In this document: in pieces, positions 45,580 to 54,438 of the stretch
Layout of the letters: each line of letters begins with the position of its first letter
How positions within the stretch are numbered: position 1 is the stretch's first letter
Origin: Bacteroidota bacterium
Lineage (GTDB): Bacteria > Bacteroidota > Bacteroidia > Chitinophagales > Chitinophagaceae
Reading direction: 5' to 3'
DNA length: 64,000 bases
Assembly: GCA_005882315.1 (NCBI GenBank)
Contig: VBAR01000001.1
Span: forward strand, 62,001-126,000
Program-made: the position numbers and the translations under genes
The notes under the pieces: generated by a model
Told to the model about the DNA's origin: nothing
The model's database searches: none
What the model saw: only the letters and a program-made list of their open reading frames with translations

Positions 45580-46365
45580 TTAAAGTTGGGTTTGTTCTTC
45601 CATTTCAGCAAGCCTGTTTTCCGGCTCGTTGTATTCGATTATGAAATTATTTTTCCCTTCACCTATCATTATTTTCAAAAACTTCAGTTGCACCAGTTCC
45701 AGTAATGATAAAAAAAGAAAAATAGCATGCACCCTGTTTTCACACTCACTAAAAATCCTTTCAAACGCAACCGTTTTTTGCTGGCGTGCCAGCGAAAGCA
45801 TACTGTCCCTGCTTTCTTCCATTGTATAATTATACTGCACCACCGTATGTACCGGCCGGCTTCTCCGGTCACTGTATTTCTGCATTACACGTTCAAAGGC
45901 TTTCATCAGCCTGAACATAGTGATGGTTTGAATCTCTGTTCCCTCTCCTGCTTCTTCACCGATGCCAGCTAATTCCTTTTGCAGATTTCCTCTTCTCACC
46001 ATTAGCATACGGGTAGCTTCCATTTCTGCCATCTGCGCCGATGCCTCCTTAAATCTTCTGTATTCAAGAATTTTATTTACCAGCTCTTGTCTTGGATCTA
46101 TTTCATTACCCTGTGCATCCAGTTCCTTACGCGGCAATAACATTTTGGCCTTAATTCGCATAAGGGTTGAAATAAAGAGAATAAATTCACTTGAAAGTTC
46201 AATATTCAGCTCATCCTGTTGGTGTATATAATCCAGGAAATCGTTTGTGATATTAGTGATGGGGATATTATAAATATCCAGTTCGTCTCTCTCAATAAAA
46301 AACAAAAGAAGGTCAAAAGGGCCTTCGAACTGGGGTAATTTTATCTGGTAAGCTGTATTATTCAC
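45580..46365 (-). CDS. scpA: Segregation and condensation protein A (ScpA)
   Basis: ScpA is the kleisin of the SMC-ScpAB condensin that organises the chromosome. The 261 residues begin YQIKLPQFEGPFDLLLFFIE, the hallmark kleisin N-terminus that binds the SMC neck, followed by PITNITNDFLDYI and LIRIKAKMLLPR-type helices. The C-terminal winged helix (about 195-245, AFERIFSECENRVHAIFLFL, then LELVQL) binds the SMC head. scpB and smc are not in the window. A terminator of the upstream DUF3078-like gene lies just before the start. Confidence 0.95.
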   Translation of the reverse strand: MNNTAYQIKLPQFEGPFDLLLFFIERDELDIYNIPITNITNDFLDYIHQQDELNIELSSEFILFISTLMRIKAKMLLPRKELDAQGNEIDPRQELVNKILEYRRFKEASAQMAEMEATRMLMVRRGNLQKELAGIGEEAGEGTEIQTITMFRLMKAFERVMQKYSDRRSRPVHTVVQYNYTMEESRDSMLSLARQQKTVAFERIFSECENRVHAIFLFLSLLELVQLKFLKIMIGEGKNNFIIEYNEPENRLAEMEEQTQL

Positions 46366-46391
46366 TAAAAATAGATTGATTTAAAAGAAAC

Positions 46392-46425
46392 TCCCGTTTG
46401 GGTGCGAAACCGAACCTAAACGGGA
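46392..46425 (-). terminator. Intrinsic terminator of the DUF3078-like gene
   Basis: Arms TCCCGTTT/AAACGGGA (8 bp) with an 18-base loop. On the minus strand it lies about 50 bases after the stop at 46475 and is followed by GTTTCTTTT, ahead of scpA. Confidence 0.75.
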
Positions 46426-46474
46426 ATCTCCAAAAAGCCCGCCGTTCGACGGACAAAACTAAGGGAAAATGTGC

Positions 46475-47398
46475 TTAAAACCGGCAAATTGCCCCAATAC
46501 CGACAAAACCGCGGTACATTACTGAGCTACTAATGTCTTCATCCATGATCAAATCAAAGTTACCGGCAACGGTAAACCATTTAGCCAGGTTAACATCAAC
46601 ACCAGTTGTCCAGTACATATTAAAGTTTTCAGCCCCATCACGAAAATCGCTTATTAGTTCCAGGCGACTTTTTATAGTCGTTCTTTTTGCAATTTCTTTT
46701 TTCCATGAGAAATTAGCCAATAAACCTGCCTCATAGCGAACCTGTTTTTCAGGATCAACATTATAATAAGATGCAAGTGTTGGTTCTGGTGAGCCATCAG
46801 GTTTGACACCTCCCTGGTAATTGAGGCTGTAAGGAGAGTTGGTTACAGTAACCCAGCGAACAGCAGGGCCTACAAACACATCCAGGCTTTTACATAACTG
46901 CAGGTTTGTACCGGCGCTGAATGTGATAAATGCAGGTGCAAAAAATCCGGAAGTTCTTTTAGGTGTAGCGTATGAATAATCATACCCATTCACAATCTGG
47001 GTACGGGCACTGAACAATACCCCCGGTTGCCATTTTTCATTCTTCAGTTTATAACCATAACGTGTATTAAGTTCAATTTTATTTTCGTTCAGTTCAGGCT
47101 CATTATCATCTGCTGTAGTACGTAGATAACCGCCCACCAGAGAGTTGGTCCATACGTTACGGCCCCAGCTTTTGTCAGCATGTAACTTCAGGTATCCGCC
47201 ATAAACAAAGCCAAAGTCCTGGTTAAAGCCAGAATAATGATCACTGGAGCTACCACCGCCGCCTAAAATAGAAATGCTTCCGCCAGCTTTCCATGCGGTA
47301 GCAGGTTTTACTTTTTTTGTTTTCGTCGCTGCTTTTTCCTGTGCAGCAACAGAGAATGCAATAGTAATTGCGAGTAAGAAGAATAAAAGTTTTCTCAT
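46475..47398 (-). CDS. DUF3078-like outer-membrane beta-barrel protein
   Basis: The 307 residues start with a signal peptide (LLFFLLAITIAFSVAA) and end in an aromatic C-terminal residue (FVGIGAICRF), typical of outer-membrane barrels. Alternating aromatic strands recur (GFVYGGYLKLHAD, WTNSLVGGYLRT, IELNTRYGYKL, FAPAFITFSAG, VRYEAGLLANFSW). The pattern after the signal (WKAGGSISI, GGGGSSSDHYSGFN) fits the Bacteroidota DUF3078 family, whose function is unknown. It could be a small-molecule channel or structural porin. Expression appears independent, with its own terminator. Confidence 0.78.
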   Translation of the reverse strand: MRKLLFFLLAITIAFSVAAQEKAATKTKKVKPATAWKAGGSISILGGGGSSSDHYSGFNQDFGFVYGGYLKLHADKSWGRNVWTNSLVGGYLRTTADDNEPELNENKIELNTRYGYKLKNEKWQPGVLFSARTQIVNGYDYSYATPKRTSGFFAPAFITFSAGTNLQLCKSLDVFVGPAVRWVTVTNSPYSLNYQGGVKPDGSPEPTLASYYNVDPEKQVRYEAGLLANFSWKKEIAKRTTIKSRLELISDFRDGAENFNMYWTTGVDVNLAKWFTVAGNFDLIMDEDISSSVMYRGFVGIGAICRF

Positions 47399-47479
47399 AT
47401 CAAGTTAGTTGAGGTTTACAATCAGAAAGGCTGAACGCCTCTCCAAATATAAGAGAATGTTCTTTTCCGTCATAAAAAA

Positions 47480-47508
47480 AGCCGGACCTATTGAATGAGC
47501 CCGGCTTG
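47480..47508 (-). terminator. Intrinsic terminator of mscL
   Basis: Stem AAGCCGG/CCGGCTT with a 15-base loop, followed on the minus strand by TTTTTTTATG, 14 bases past the mscL stop. Confidence 0.88.
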
Positions 47509-47522
47509 TTTTAAAAATCATT

Positions 47523-47927
47523 TTATTTTTTTAAAGCATCCCGTATTTCCCTTAATAATGTGATGTCTTCTGGTGTGTCTGACGGAGGCGGCTCTTCTTT
47601 CTTTTTAAGGGTGTTAAGGGCTTTAATAATTAGAAACATGACGAATGCTACTATAATGAAATCGATAACAGTTGTAATAAATGCACCCCAAAGGACGGAT
47701 ACTTCTGTTTGAGTAACTTTCCCTGCTGCATCTTTGATCTCTTCTTTAATTATCCATTTATTATCCGCAAGACTTTTACCGGTAAGCAGGCCAATTAAAG
47801 GAGCTATAATTCCGCCGGTAAATGCTGTTACAACTTTTCCGAATGCGGCACCCATCACAAAGGCTACAGCAATATCGATCAGGTTACCCTTTAAAGCAAA
47901 CTCTTTAAATTCCTTAAGCATTCCCAT
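47523..47927 (-). CDS. mscL: Large-conductance mechanosensitive channel MscL
   Basis: MscL opens on membrane tension to release solutes during osmotic downshock. With the start at 47927 (MGMLKEFKEFALKGN) it has 134 residues and aligns with the E. coli N-terminal helix MSIIKEFREFAMRGN; an upstream ATG at 47972 would add 15 atypical residues. The first pore helix follows (NLIDIAVAFVMGAAFGKVV), then the periplasmic loop and a second helix (FIIVAFVMFLIIKAL). The tail is charged and ends LLREIRDALKK. It is transcribed alone with a clear terminator. Confidence 0.96.
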   Translation of the reverse strand: MGMLKEFKEFALKGNLIDIAVAFVMGAAFGKVVTAFTGGIIAPLIGLLTGKSLADNKWIIKEEIKDAAGKVTQTEVSVLWGAFITTVIDFIIVAFVMFLIIKALNTLKKKEEPPPSDTPEDITLLREIRDALKK

Positions 47928-48017
47928 AAAATTGGTTTTAGTATAGTGAAAGAATATCCTCTCTAGAAACAAGAAATGGTTGCTTATTTAAAAATAAATT
48001 ATTTACCCGAAACCTGT

Positions 48018-48764
48018 TTATTTTTTTAACCCTGGAAACTGCATTTTAAGATTTATCAGCAGGTCCCGTAATTGTGTAGCGATAATAAATTCTTTGTACC
48101 AGTTCTGATCAGACGGTACAATTGTCCAGGACGGATTATTACAATTATTAAAACAATCTTCATACATCGCCATATACACATCCCACAGCTTTGCTTCTTC
48201 AAGATCTTTTTCATTATACTTCCACATCTTACTGGGTTCATGTAATCTTTCAGTCAGTCGTTGAGTCTGTTCTTCTTTCGAAACATGCAGGTAAAATTTA
48301 AGTATATGTGTATTGTTATGCTGCTGCAACAAATCTTCAAAATCATTAATGGCTTTCATTCTCTTCTCCGCAGTTTTATCATCGCACCATTTGTGCACAC
48401 GGGTCACAAGTATATCCTCATAATGGCTTCGGTTAAAAATCTGTATCATACCCTTGCCCGGCGTTGCAGCATGTATACGCCATAAAAAATCATGTGCAAG
48501 TTCTTCTTCTGTTGGCACCTTAAATGATTTTACAGTTACACCTTGCGGGTTCAATTCTCCAAATACATTTCGTATCACCCCATCTTTTCCGCTTCCATCT
48601 ATTCCCTGGAGTATTACCAGTATAGCATGTTTATGTTCTGCATATAAAAGATTTTGCAATTCATCCAGCTCTTCGAGTATTTTCTCGGTTTTTTGTTTTG
48701 TAGCAGCTTTATCAAAATCTTTTGGTGCACGGGTGCTGATATCACTGAGCTTTATTTTACCCAT
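48018..48764 (-). CDS. ppk2: Polyphosphate kinase 2 family protein (PPK2)
   Basis: PPK2 enzymes phosphorylate nucleoside mono- or diphosphates using polyphosphate. The 248 residues form a single P-loop domain: Walker A GIDGSGKDG (54-62), lid/Walker B region FNRSHYEDILVTRVH, and RLTERLHEPSKMWKYNEKDL. The compact single-domain form fits class I or III PPK2; which nucleotides it uses cannot be told. It is divergent from the EamA gene with an 84-base spacer. Confidence 0.93.
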   Translation of the reverse strand: MGKIKLSDISTRAPKDFDKAATKQKTEKILEELDELQNLLYAEHKHAILVILQGIDGSGKDGVIRNVFGELNPQGVTVKSFKVPTEEELAHDFLWRIHAATPGKGMIQIFNRSHYEDILVTRVHKWCDDKTAEKRMKAINDFEDLLQQHNNTHILKFYLHVSKEEQTQRLTERLHEPSKMWKYNEKDLEEAKLWDVYMAMYEDCFNNCNNPSWTIVPSDQNWYKEFIIATQLRDLLINLKMQFPGLKK

Positions 48765-48848
48765 AAATGCTTTTTGTTTGACACAATTTATAGAAAAAGC
48801 TGTTTGTTGTCACATTCATTTCAGACATTTGCAACTTCAATTTTATGA

Positions 48849-49769
48849 ATGAACAATAAAACCATTAGCTGGCTGATCTTTGTAGTCCTTTGTTTTATCT
48901 GGGGCAGTTCTTTTATACTAATGAAGCTCGGCAAGAATGGATTAAGTGCAAGTCAAATTGCTGCTTTGCGGATTTTTTCAGCCGGCGTTGTTTTGCTGCC
49001 ATTTGCTATCTATGCATTAACAAAATTTCCTCGGAAAAAATTGGTATATACTCTTTTGGCCGGTTTATTAGGAAACCTGCTTCCGGCCTTTCTTTTCGCA
49101 GAAGCAATATCAAAGAATATCGATAGTTCACTGGGAGGAATTCTGAACTCTCTTACACCTATCTGTGTAGTCATTACGGGTGTAGTTTTTTTTAAAGATG
49201 TAATTAAACAAAAGAAAATAATTGGTGTTATTGTCGGGTTTATCGGATTGGTTATACTTACTCTTTCGCAAAAAGGTTTGAGTTTTCAAAACTCTGCATA
49301 TGCTTTAATGATTGTTTTGGCTACTATTTTATATGGCTTTAATGTAAATATTGTTGCACATAAACTGAAAAAACTTAACCCTGTACATATAGCAACGATA
49401 TCACTCAGTTTTATGGCCATACCCAGTGGCATTATACTTTTGCTTAACGGCTTTTTTGAGCTTGACTTTACTGATAAAATAGTAAGAAACTCAGTGATCG
49501 CTTCTTCATTGTTGGGTATAGTTGCCAGCGCAATTGCTACGGCATTATTTTACATACTGGTAAGACGATCGGGGGGCTTATTTGCCTCACTCGTTACTTA
49601 TGGCATTCCATTCATTGCGCTGTTTTGGGGTTTTTTAGATGGCGAAAAAATCACCTGGATTGAAATTGCCTGTCTTGGATTGATATTGGCCGGTGTGTAT
49701 CTGGCCAATATGCCTGATAAAAAAGGCAAGATTGATGAGAATGATACGATTTCTATTGCGCCTGAATAA
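48849..49769 (+). CDS. EamA/DMT-family transporter
   Basis: The 306 residues contain ten hydrophobic segments arranged as two five-helix EamA repeats, beginning ISWLIFVVLCFIWGSSFIL and with a second half from about residue 150. WGSSFILMKLG and the C-terminal GLILAGVYLAN are typical of drug/metabolite transporters. Substrate unknown; relatives export amino acids or other metabolites. The Lys/Asp-rich tail (DKKGKIDEND) is cytoplasmic. It is a single gene, convergent with frr downstream. Confidence 0.9.
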   Translation: MNNKTISWLIFVVLCFIWGSSFILMKLGKNGLSASQIAALRIFSAGVVLLPFAIYALTKFPRKKLVYTLLAGLLGNLLPAFLFAEAISKNIDSSLGGILNSLTPICVVITGVVFFKDVIKQKKIIGVIVGFIGLVILTLSQKGLSFQNSAYALMIVLATILYGFNVNIVAHKLKKLNPVHIATISLSFMAIPSGIILLLNGFFELDFTDKIVRNSVIASSLLGIVASAIATALFYILVRRSGGLFASLVTYGIPFIALFWGFLDGEKITWIEIACLGLILAGVYLANMPDKKGKIDENDTISIAPE

Positions 49770-49798
49770 ATGCACGGATACTAACTAATCAATCACCG

Positions 49799-50362
49799 TT
49801 ACACGACCATCATCTCTTTTTCTTTTGCAGCAAGATGTTTATCTACTGCAGAAATAAACTTGTCCGTTGAGTTTTGAACGTCTGCTTCAGCATCTTTTGC
49901 CGCATCTTCACTCATACCGGTCTTCTGAAGCTTTTTAATATGTTCAATTGCATCACGACGGATATTGCGGATAGCTACTTTACAATGTTCTCCTTCAGCC
50001 TGGCATTTTTTTACCAGTTCCTTCCGGCGTTCTTCTGTCAATGGCGGTAAAAACAAGCGAATGATATTGCCATCATTCTGCGGAGTGATCCCGATATTAG
50101 CAGCCATGATCGCTTTTTCAATTGGCTGCAACATATTTTTTTCCCATGGCTGAATACTCAATGTTCTTGCATCCATCACACTGACATTACCTATCTGGTT
50201 TATCGGCGTAGGGTTACCATAATAGTCAACGACAATTCCATCGATCATCTGGGGGTTGGCTTTACCAGCCCTTATTTTTACCAGCTCCGCTTCCAGGTGG
50301 CTGATCGCTTTTTGCATATGGTCGGCTGCATTCGATTTTATAGAGCCAATATCTTCTGACAT
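49799..50362 (-). CDS. frr: Ribosome recycling factor (Frr)
   Basis: Frr with EF-G splits the post-termination ribosome. The 187 residues form the usual two domains: a three-helix bundle (N- and C-terminal parts, including LEAELVKIRAGKANPQMIDG and NIRRDAIEHIKKLQKTG) and a small beta domain inserted in the middle (VDYYGNPTPINQIGNVSV). The C-terminal helix ends AKEKEMMVV. pyrH, its common neighbour, is not adjacent. It lies about 110 bases after the WecA/TagO-like gene's terminator, so it likely has its own promoter. Confidence 0.97.
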   Translation of the reverse strand: MSEDIGSIKSNAADHMQKAISHLEAELVKIRAGKANPQMIDGIVVDYYGNPTPINQIGNVSVMDARTLSIQPWEKNMLQPIEKAIMAANIGITPQNDGNIIRLFLPPLTEERRKELVKKCQAEGEHCKVAIRNIRRDAIEHIKKLQKTGMSEDAAKDAEADVQNSTDKFISAVDKHLAAKEKEMMVV

Positions 50363-50424
50363 AATCTTATTTTTTATTCTAAAAATAAAGTGAGCAAAAC
50401 TAACAAAACCAATGTTAATAAAAA

Positions 50425-50450
50425 AAGCCGCCAGTCAGATCCGGCGGCTT
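50425..50450 (-). terminator. Intrinsic terminator of the WecA/TagO-like gene
   Basis: Stem AAGCCGCC/GGCGGCTT (8 bp) followed on the minus strand by TTTTTTATT, 22 bases after the stop at 50472. Confidence 0.9.
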
Positions 50451-50471
50451 ATAATTTTTTTATAAATAAAA

Positions 50472-51608
50472 TTAATCTGCAGTTGCAGCTTCTTTTTCCT
50501 GGGTAATTGCAACCACTTTTGAAGCAGTTTTTAATTCAGCCTTGCCATTCAGGCCTTTTGCCACCACCAATGTTCTGCGGGGCCTGCCATAATAAAGAAA
50601 TCCTATTCCTGCAAATCCTGCCCCTACCATCGTTAACATTACCCAGGTAGCTCCCCAATTTCTTGCAGAAATGGCAAATGCAATAAATAAAATATTTACG
50701 ATCGTAAGAATAAATGTAATTGCTGTATGACTCAGACCACGATCCAATAAAAGATGGTGAACATGATTACGATCCGGTGTAAAAGGAGATTTGCGGTTAA
50801 ATATCCTGATACTGAATACTCTTAAAGTATCAAGCAGGGGAACGATCAAAACAGCAAATCCTATCGCTACGGCTGATGTTACTGGTATTGTTACATCCTT
50901 TGAATCAGCAACAGTAATAAATTTTATAACTAATATGGAATTGATAAGACCGATCATTAATGATCCGCTATCACCCATAAATATTTTTGCCGGACTATGG
51001 TTAAAAATCAGGAATGCAACGAGACTGCCTGCCATTGAAAATGACAATAAAGCGTAAGCTTCCTGGCCTATAGAAATAAAATAAGCACCGAATACGACCA
51101 TTGTAAGTGTACCGAGTGAGCCGGCGAGGCCATCAACCCCATCAATCAGGTTAAAGGAATTAATAACTACTATTATAGTCAGGTAAGACAGTGCAAGACT
51201 AAAAGCTTCCGGTAGTTGTTCAAATCCAAATAAGCCATGCATACTATCCAGCCGGATACCTCCAAGATGAATGATAATGGAGGCAGCGATCATTTGACCG
51301 ATAAATTTTTTGGTAGCAGAAAGTACCATTAGGTCATCTTTCAGCCCTAGAAAGAAAATAACCAATGCGGCTGCAAAAAAATACTGGAATTCGGGATTCA
51401 GGTAGCCTTGTACGGACAAAAGACTGGCGAGCAAAAAACCACCAAAAATACCTACACCCCCTAGAGATGGCACGGGTAGTTTGTGAACTTTTCTTTCATC
51501 AGGTACATCAAAGAGCTTCTTTTGCTCAGCTATCTGCAGTACTACAGGAATAGCCAGGAATGTAATGATAAAGGCGACAGAGGAGGTTAATAATAAATCA
51601 AGCATCAA
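50472..51608 (-). CDS. WecA/TagO-like polyprenyl-phosphate sugar-1-phosphate transferase
   Basis: This family of integral membrane enzymes transfers GlcNAc-1-phosphate or a similar sugar phosphate from UDP-sugar to undecaprenyl phosphate, starting O-antigen, teichoic or capsular glycan synthesis. The 378 residues have about eleven hydrophobic segments. Key motifs are DD (91-92, GLKDDLMV), NLIDGVDGLAG (about 153-163), FMGDSGS (210-216) and HVHHLLL (282-288). HVHH distinguishes the WecA/TagO branch from MraY. A soluble tail (KGLNGKAELKTASKVV...) follows the last helix. No glycan cluster surrounds it. Confidence 0.92.
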   Translation of the reverse strand: MMLDLLLTSSVAFIITFLAIPVVLQIAEQKKLFDVPDERKVHKLPVPSLGGVGIFGGFLLASLLSVQGYLNPEFQYFFAAALVIFFLGLKDDLMVLSATKKFIGQMIAASIIIHLGGIRLDSMHGLFGFEQLPEAFSLALSYLTIIVVINSFNLIDGVDGLAGSLGTLTMVVFGAYFISIGQEAYALLSFSMAGSLVAFLIFNHSPAKIFMGDSGSLMIGLINSILVIKFITVADSKDVTIPVTSAVAIGFAVLIVPLLDTLRVFSIRIFNRKSPFTPDRNHVHHLLLDRGLSHTAITFILTIVNILFIAFAISARNWGATWVMLTMVGAGFAGIGFLYYGRPRRTLVVAKGLNGKAELKTASKVVAITQEKEAATAD

Positions 51609-51837
51609 ACAGAATTTTCAAGTTGCCAAAAGTAGGTTTAAGTTTTTATAGTTTTCAATGGGTTGCATTAAATAATTAGTAAACGGTGTTTACAGTTTAC
51701 CATACGGCTATTGAATTTGTGGATAGTTTGATACAGGCGAATGGATTTCAAATAGGAAAAGGTTGCATTTTTGCACCCTCCTAATGGTAGGTTTTGAGCC
51801 GACAAGTTACTAAAAGTTTAATAAAATCAAAATTATT

Positions 51838-52674
51838 ATGAGCGACCTAAGACAGATAACGTCACAACTACGAAGAGATATCGTAAGAATGGTACATGGA
51901 GTGCAAAGCGGCCACCCGGGCGGTTCCTTGGGATGTACCGATTTTTTTGCAGCATTATTTTTTAAGGTTATGAAACATAACCCCAAGTTTGATATGAATG
52001 CGCCGAATGAGGATGTATTTTTCCTTTCAAACGGCCATATTTCGCCGATTTACTATTCGACCCTGGCCCGTGCCGGTTATTTTGATGCAAAAGAATTAGC
52101 CACTTTTAGAAAAATAAATTCCAGGTTACAGGGCCATCCTGCTACACACGAACATTTACCCGGTATTCGTATCGCCAGCGGTTCGCTTGGCCAGGGAATG
52201 AGTGTAGCCATCGGTGCTGCGCTTTCAAAAAAATTAAACAAAGACCCGCATGTCGTTTTCTCATTACATGGCGATGGCGAACTGAATGAGGGCCAGATAT
52301 GGGAATCAGTTTTATTTGCTGCTCACCATAAAGTAGATAACCTCATCTCAACAATTGATTGGAACGGACAACAAATAGATGGGCCCACATCAAAAGTTAT
52401 GAACCTCGGCGATCTTGCCGCTAAGTTCAAAGCATTTGACTGGGAGGTTATTCAGCTTGAAAAAGGAAATGATGTAGACGAAGTCGTTGCTACTTTGGAA
52501 AAAGCAAAAACATTTATTGGAAAAGGAAAGCCAATCGTGATATTAATGAAGACAGCAATGGGAAAAGGTGTTGATTTTATGGAAGGTAGTCATGAATGGC
52601 ATGGTATTGCACCAAATGACGAACAATTGGCAAAAGCACTGGCTCAAAACCCGGAGACATTGGGAGATTATTAA
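51838..52674 (+). CDS. Transketolase, N-terminal (thiamine-binding) subunit
   Basis: The 278 residues cover only the N-terminal half of transketolase: GHPGGSLGCTDFFAALFF, the metal/thiamine site HGDGELNEGQIWE, IDWNGQQIDGP, and SHEWHGIAPND near the end. Bacteroidota often encode transketolase as two polypeptides. The C-terminal partner normally follows directly, but here the next gene is the convergent LolC/E-like permease 20 bases away, so the partner must lie outside the window. The stop is natural and not a visible frameshift. A TTGCATTTTTGCA box lies about 65 bases before the ATG. Confidence 0.9.
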   Translation: MSDLRQITSQLRRDIVRMVHGVQSGHPGGSLGCTDFFAALFFKVMKHNPKFDMNAPNEDVFFLSNGHISPIYYSTLARAGYFDAKELATFRKINSRLQGHPATHEHLPGIRIASGSLGQGMSVAIGAALSKKLNKDPHVVFSLHGDGELNEGQIWESVLFAAHHKVDNLISTIDWNGQQIDGPTSKVMNLGDLAAKFKAFDWEVIQLEKGNDVDEVVATLEKAKTFIGKGKPIVILMKTAMGKGVDFMEGSHEWHGIAPNDEQLAKALAQNPETLGDY

Positions 52675-52694
52675 AGTCCTGAAGCAGATAGAAA

Positions 52695-53939
52695 TTATTC
52701 ACTTCGTAACGAAAACTCCAGCGATGCAGCTTTGCGTGCAGGAAACCAAGATGCGAGAACTGCAATTACAAATACAGTTGCACCAATCAATATAAAATCT
52801 TTCAGGCGAACCTCTACCGGGAAATAATCGATCAGGAAAGAAACGCCGCCAATTTTAATCAGCTTGAAATTTATTTGGAGATAAATAAGCAATAGGGCCA
52901 GCAGCATTCCTACTACACACCCGATTGAAGCAAGCAAAACGCCTTCACTTAAAAAAATTCGCTGTATAAAACTACGATTAGCACCCATTGCATGCAGTAC
53001 GGTAATATCTTTTTGTTTTTCCAGCGTAAGCATAGTAATGGCACCTATCATACAAAAAGCTGCGACGGTAAGTATAAGACTGAACACACCATAGATAGCC
53101 CAACGCTCCAGGTTCATTATTGAATACAGGCTTTTGTTCTGTTCATATTTATCCTGCACTTTGTATTTATCGCCCAATACTTTTTTGAGATTTCTTTTTA
53201 CCTGGTCAGTTGCTGAAGCATCATTCAAAGAAATTTCTAATCCGCTATACTCATCTGCGCCAAGCTTTAATGCATTCCGCATAAAATCAATGCTGGTGAT
53301 GGCATATTTATTATCAAAATCCTGCTGGATGGCAAAGCTGGATGATGTATTTATATAACTGCTGCTGATATCATTTAACAGGTCGATCTGTTCGGTTGTA
53401 CCCTTTCTTGGCAGAAATACGGTAAGTGGAATAATATTTCGTTCAGCATAAATATGAAGTGAATTTTCGACTCCTGCTCCCAAAATAATGCGAGGAGTAT
53501 CTAACGTTCCAATATCATAAATCCCTTCGCCGATAATATGTTCTGCCACACCCGATACATATTGATAATTATCATCTACACCTTTCACTACTACCACATT
53601 CTGATAATCTTTATCGCCATCATTGTTTTTCAGCAATGCTTTTTCTTCTATCACCAATGAAAAATTTTTTACTCCTTCCACTATCCGCAGTTGTTGAAGT
53701 TGCTGGGGAGAAAGTGTGATCGTTTTTCCTGATGCTGGCAACACCTTTAAATCTGTGTAAAAGGAAGAATACAATGATTTCACCAATCCTTCAAATCCGT
53801 TGAATACACTTAACACAGTGATCAATGCGGCCGTTCCGATTACGATAGCAAGGATGCTTATCCATGCAATAATATTAATTGCGTTGGTTGATTTTTTAGA
53901 TTTGAAATACCTGCTGGCAAATAAAAATGAGAGATTCAA
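52695..53939 (-). CDS. FtsX/LolC-E-like ABC transporter permease
   Basis: The 414 residues have the MacB/LolC layout: an N-terminal helix (INIIAWISILAIVIGTAALI), a periplasmic domain (about 45-260), and three C-terminal helices (around 275-305, 325-350 and 375-400) with EKQKDITVLHAMGAN between them. In LolCDE such subunits extract lipoproteins from the inner membrane. The ATPase is not adjacent. It lies 35 bases after rbfA, suggesting an operon. Whether it is LolC/E or another FtsX-fold permease cannot be decided from sequence alone. Confidence 0.87.
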   Translation of the reverse strand: MNLSFLFASRYFKSKKSTNAINIIAWISILAIVIGTAALITVLSVFNGFEGLVKSLYSSFYTDLKVLPASGKTITLSPQQLQQLRIVEGVKNFSLVIEEKALLKNNDGDKDYQNVVVVKGVDDNYQYVSGVAEHIIGEGIYDIGTLDTPRIILGAGVENSLHIYAERNIIPLTVFLPRKGTTEQIDLLNDISSSYINTSSSFAIQQDFDNKYAITSIDFMRNALKLGADEYSGLEISLNDASATDQVKRNLKKVLGDKYKVQDKYEQNKSLYSIMNLERWAIYGVFSLILTVAAFCMIGAITMLTLEKQKDITVLHAMGANRSFIQRIFLSEGVLLASIGCVVGMLLALLLIYLQINFKLIKIGGVSFLIDYFPVEVRLKDFILIGATVFVIAVLASWFPARKAASLEFSLRSE

Positions 53940-53974
53940 GAATAAAAGGTTTTATTATTAAGTACACCGGTATC

Positions 53975-54355
53975 TTATTCTTCTTTCTTATCATCCGGTT
54001 TCTTTTCTTCATGTATTTGTTTGAAGATCTCTTCCATTTTGAAAACGTGGTCAAGCGTATCATCATGGAAAAATTTTAATTCGGGTATGCGGCGTAACTG
54101 TTGCTTTACCCTTGCCGCCAGTTCTCTTTTTATTTCATGGTGTCTATCTTCAATCTTTTTCATCGCTTCTTTTACGTCTTTTACCTGGAAAAGGCTCAGG
54201 TAGATCCTGGCTTCCAGCAGATCAGGTGTCACTTTTACATCTGCAATAGAAACAAGACCTCCATCCAGCATATTCAAACTCAATCGCTGAAATATTTCAT
54301 TCATTTCCTTCTGAATTACGCTGCCGATCTGCTTCTGACGTTTACCCTCAATCAT
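53975..54355 (-). CDS. rbfA: Ribosome-binding factor A (RbfA)
   Basis: RbfA is a KH-fold factor that matures the 5' end of 16S rRNA in 30S subunits. The 126 residues start KRQKQIGSVIQKEMNEIFQR and include VTPDLLEARIYLSLF and RVKQQLRRIPELKFFHDDTL, all typical. The C-terminus is Lys/Glu-rich. It leads a small operon with the LolC/E-like permease and is divergent from the MsbA-like exporter. infB and truB, common neighbours elsewhere, are absent. Confidence 0.95.
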   Translation of the reverse strand: MIEGKRQKQIGSVIQKEMNEIFQRLSLNMLDGGLVSIADVKVTPDLLEARIYLSLFQVKDVKEAMKKIEDRHHEIKRELAARVKQQLRRIPELKFFHDDTLDHVFKMEEIFKQIHEEKKPDDKKEE

Positions 54356-54438
54356 ATACTACTCGTTTCTTGTTACTTGTTTCTGGTTATTGGCTGTAAA
54401 ATTAGTTACTTTGCCGTTCTTATCAGTATTCGTTTTCA

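Noticed and set aside
45561-45611. OsmC start at 45611
   Set aside because: The extension overlaps the end of scpA and is Asn/Lys-rich; the start at 45560 matches the family.
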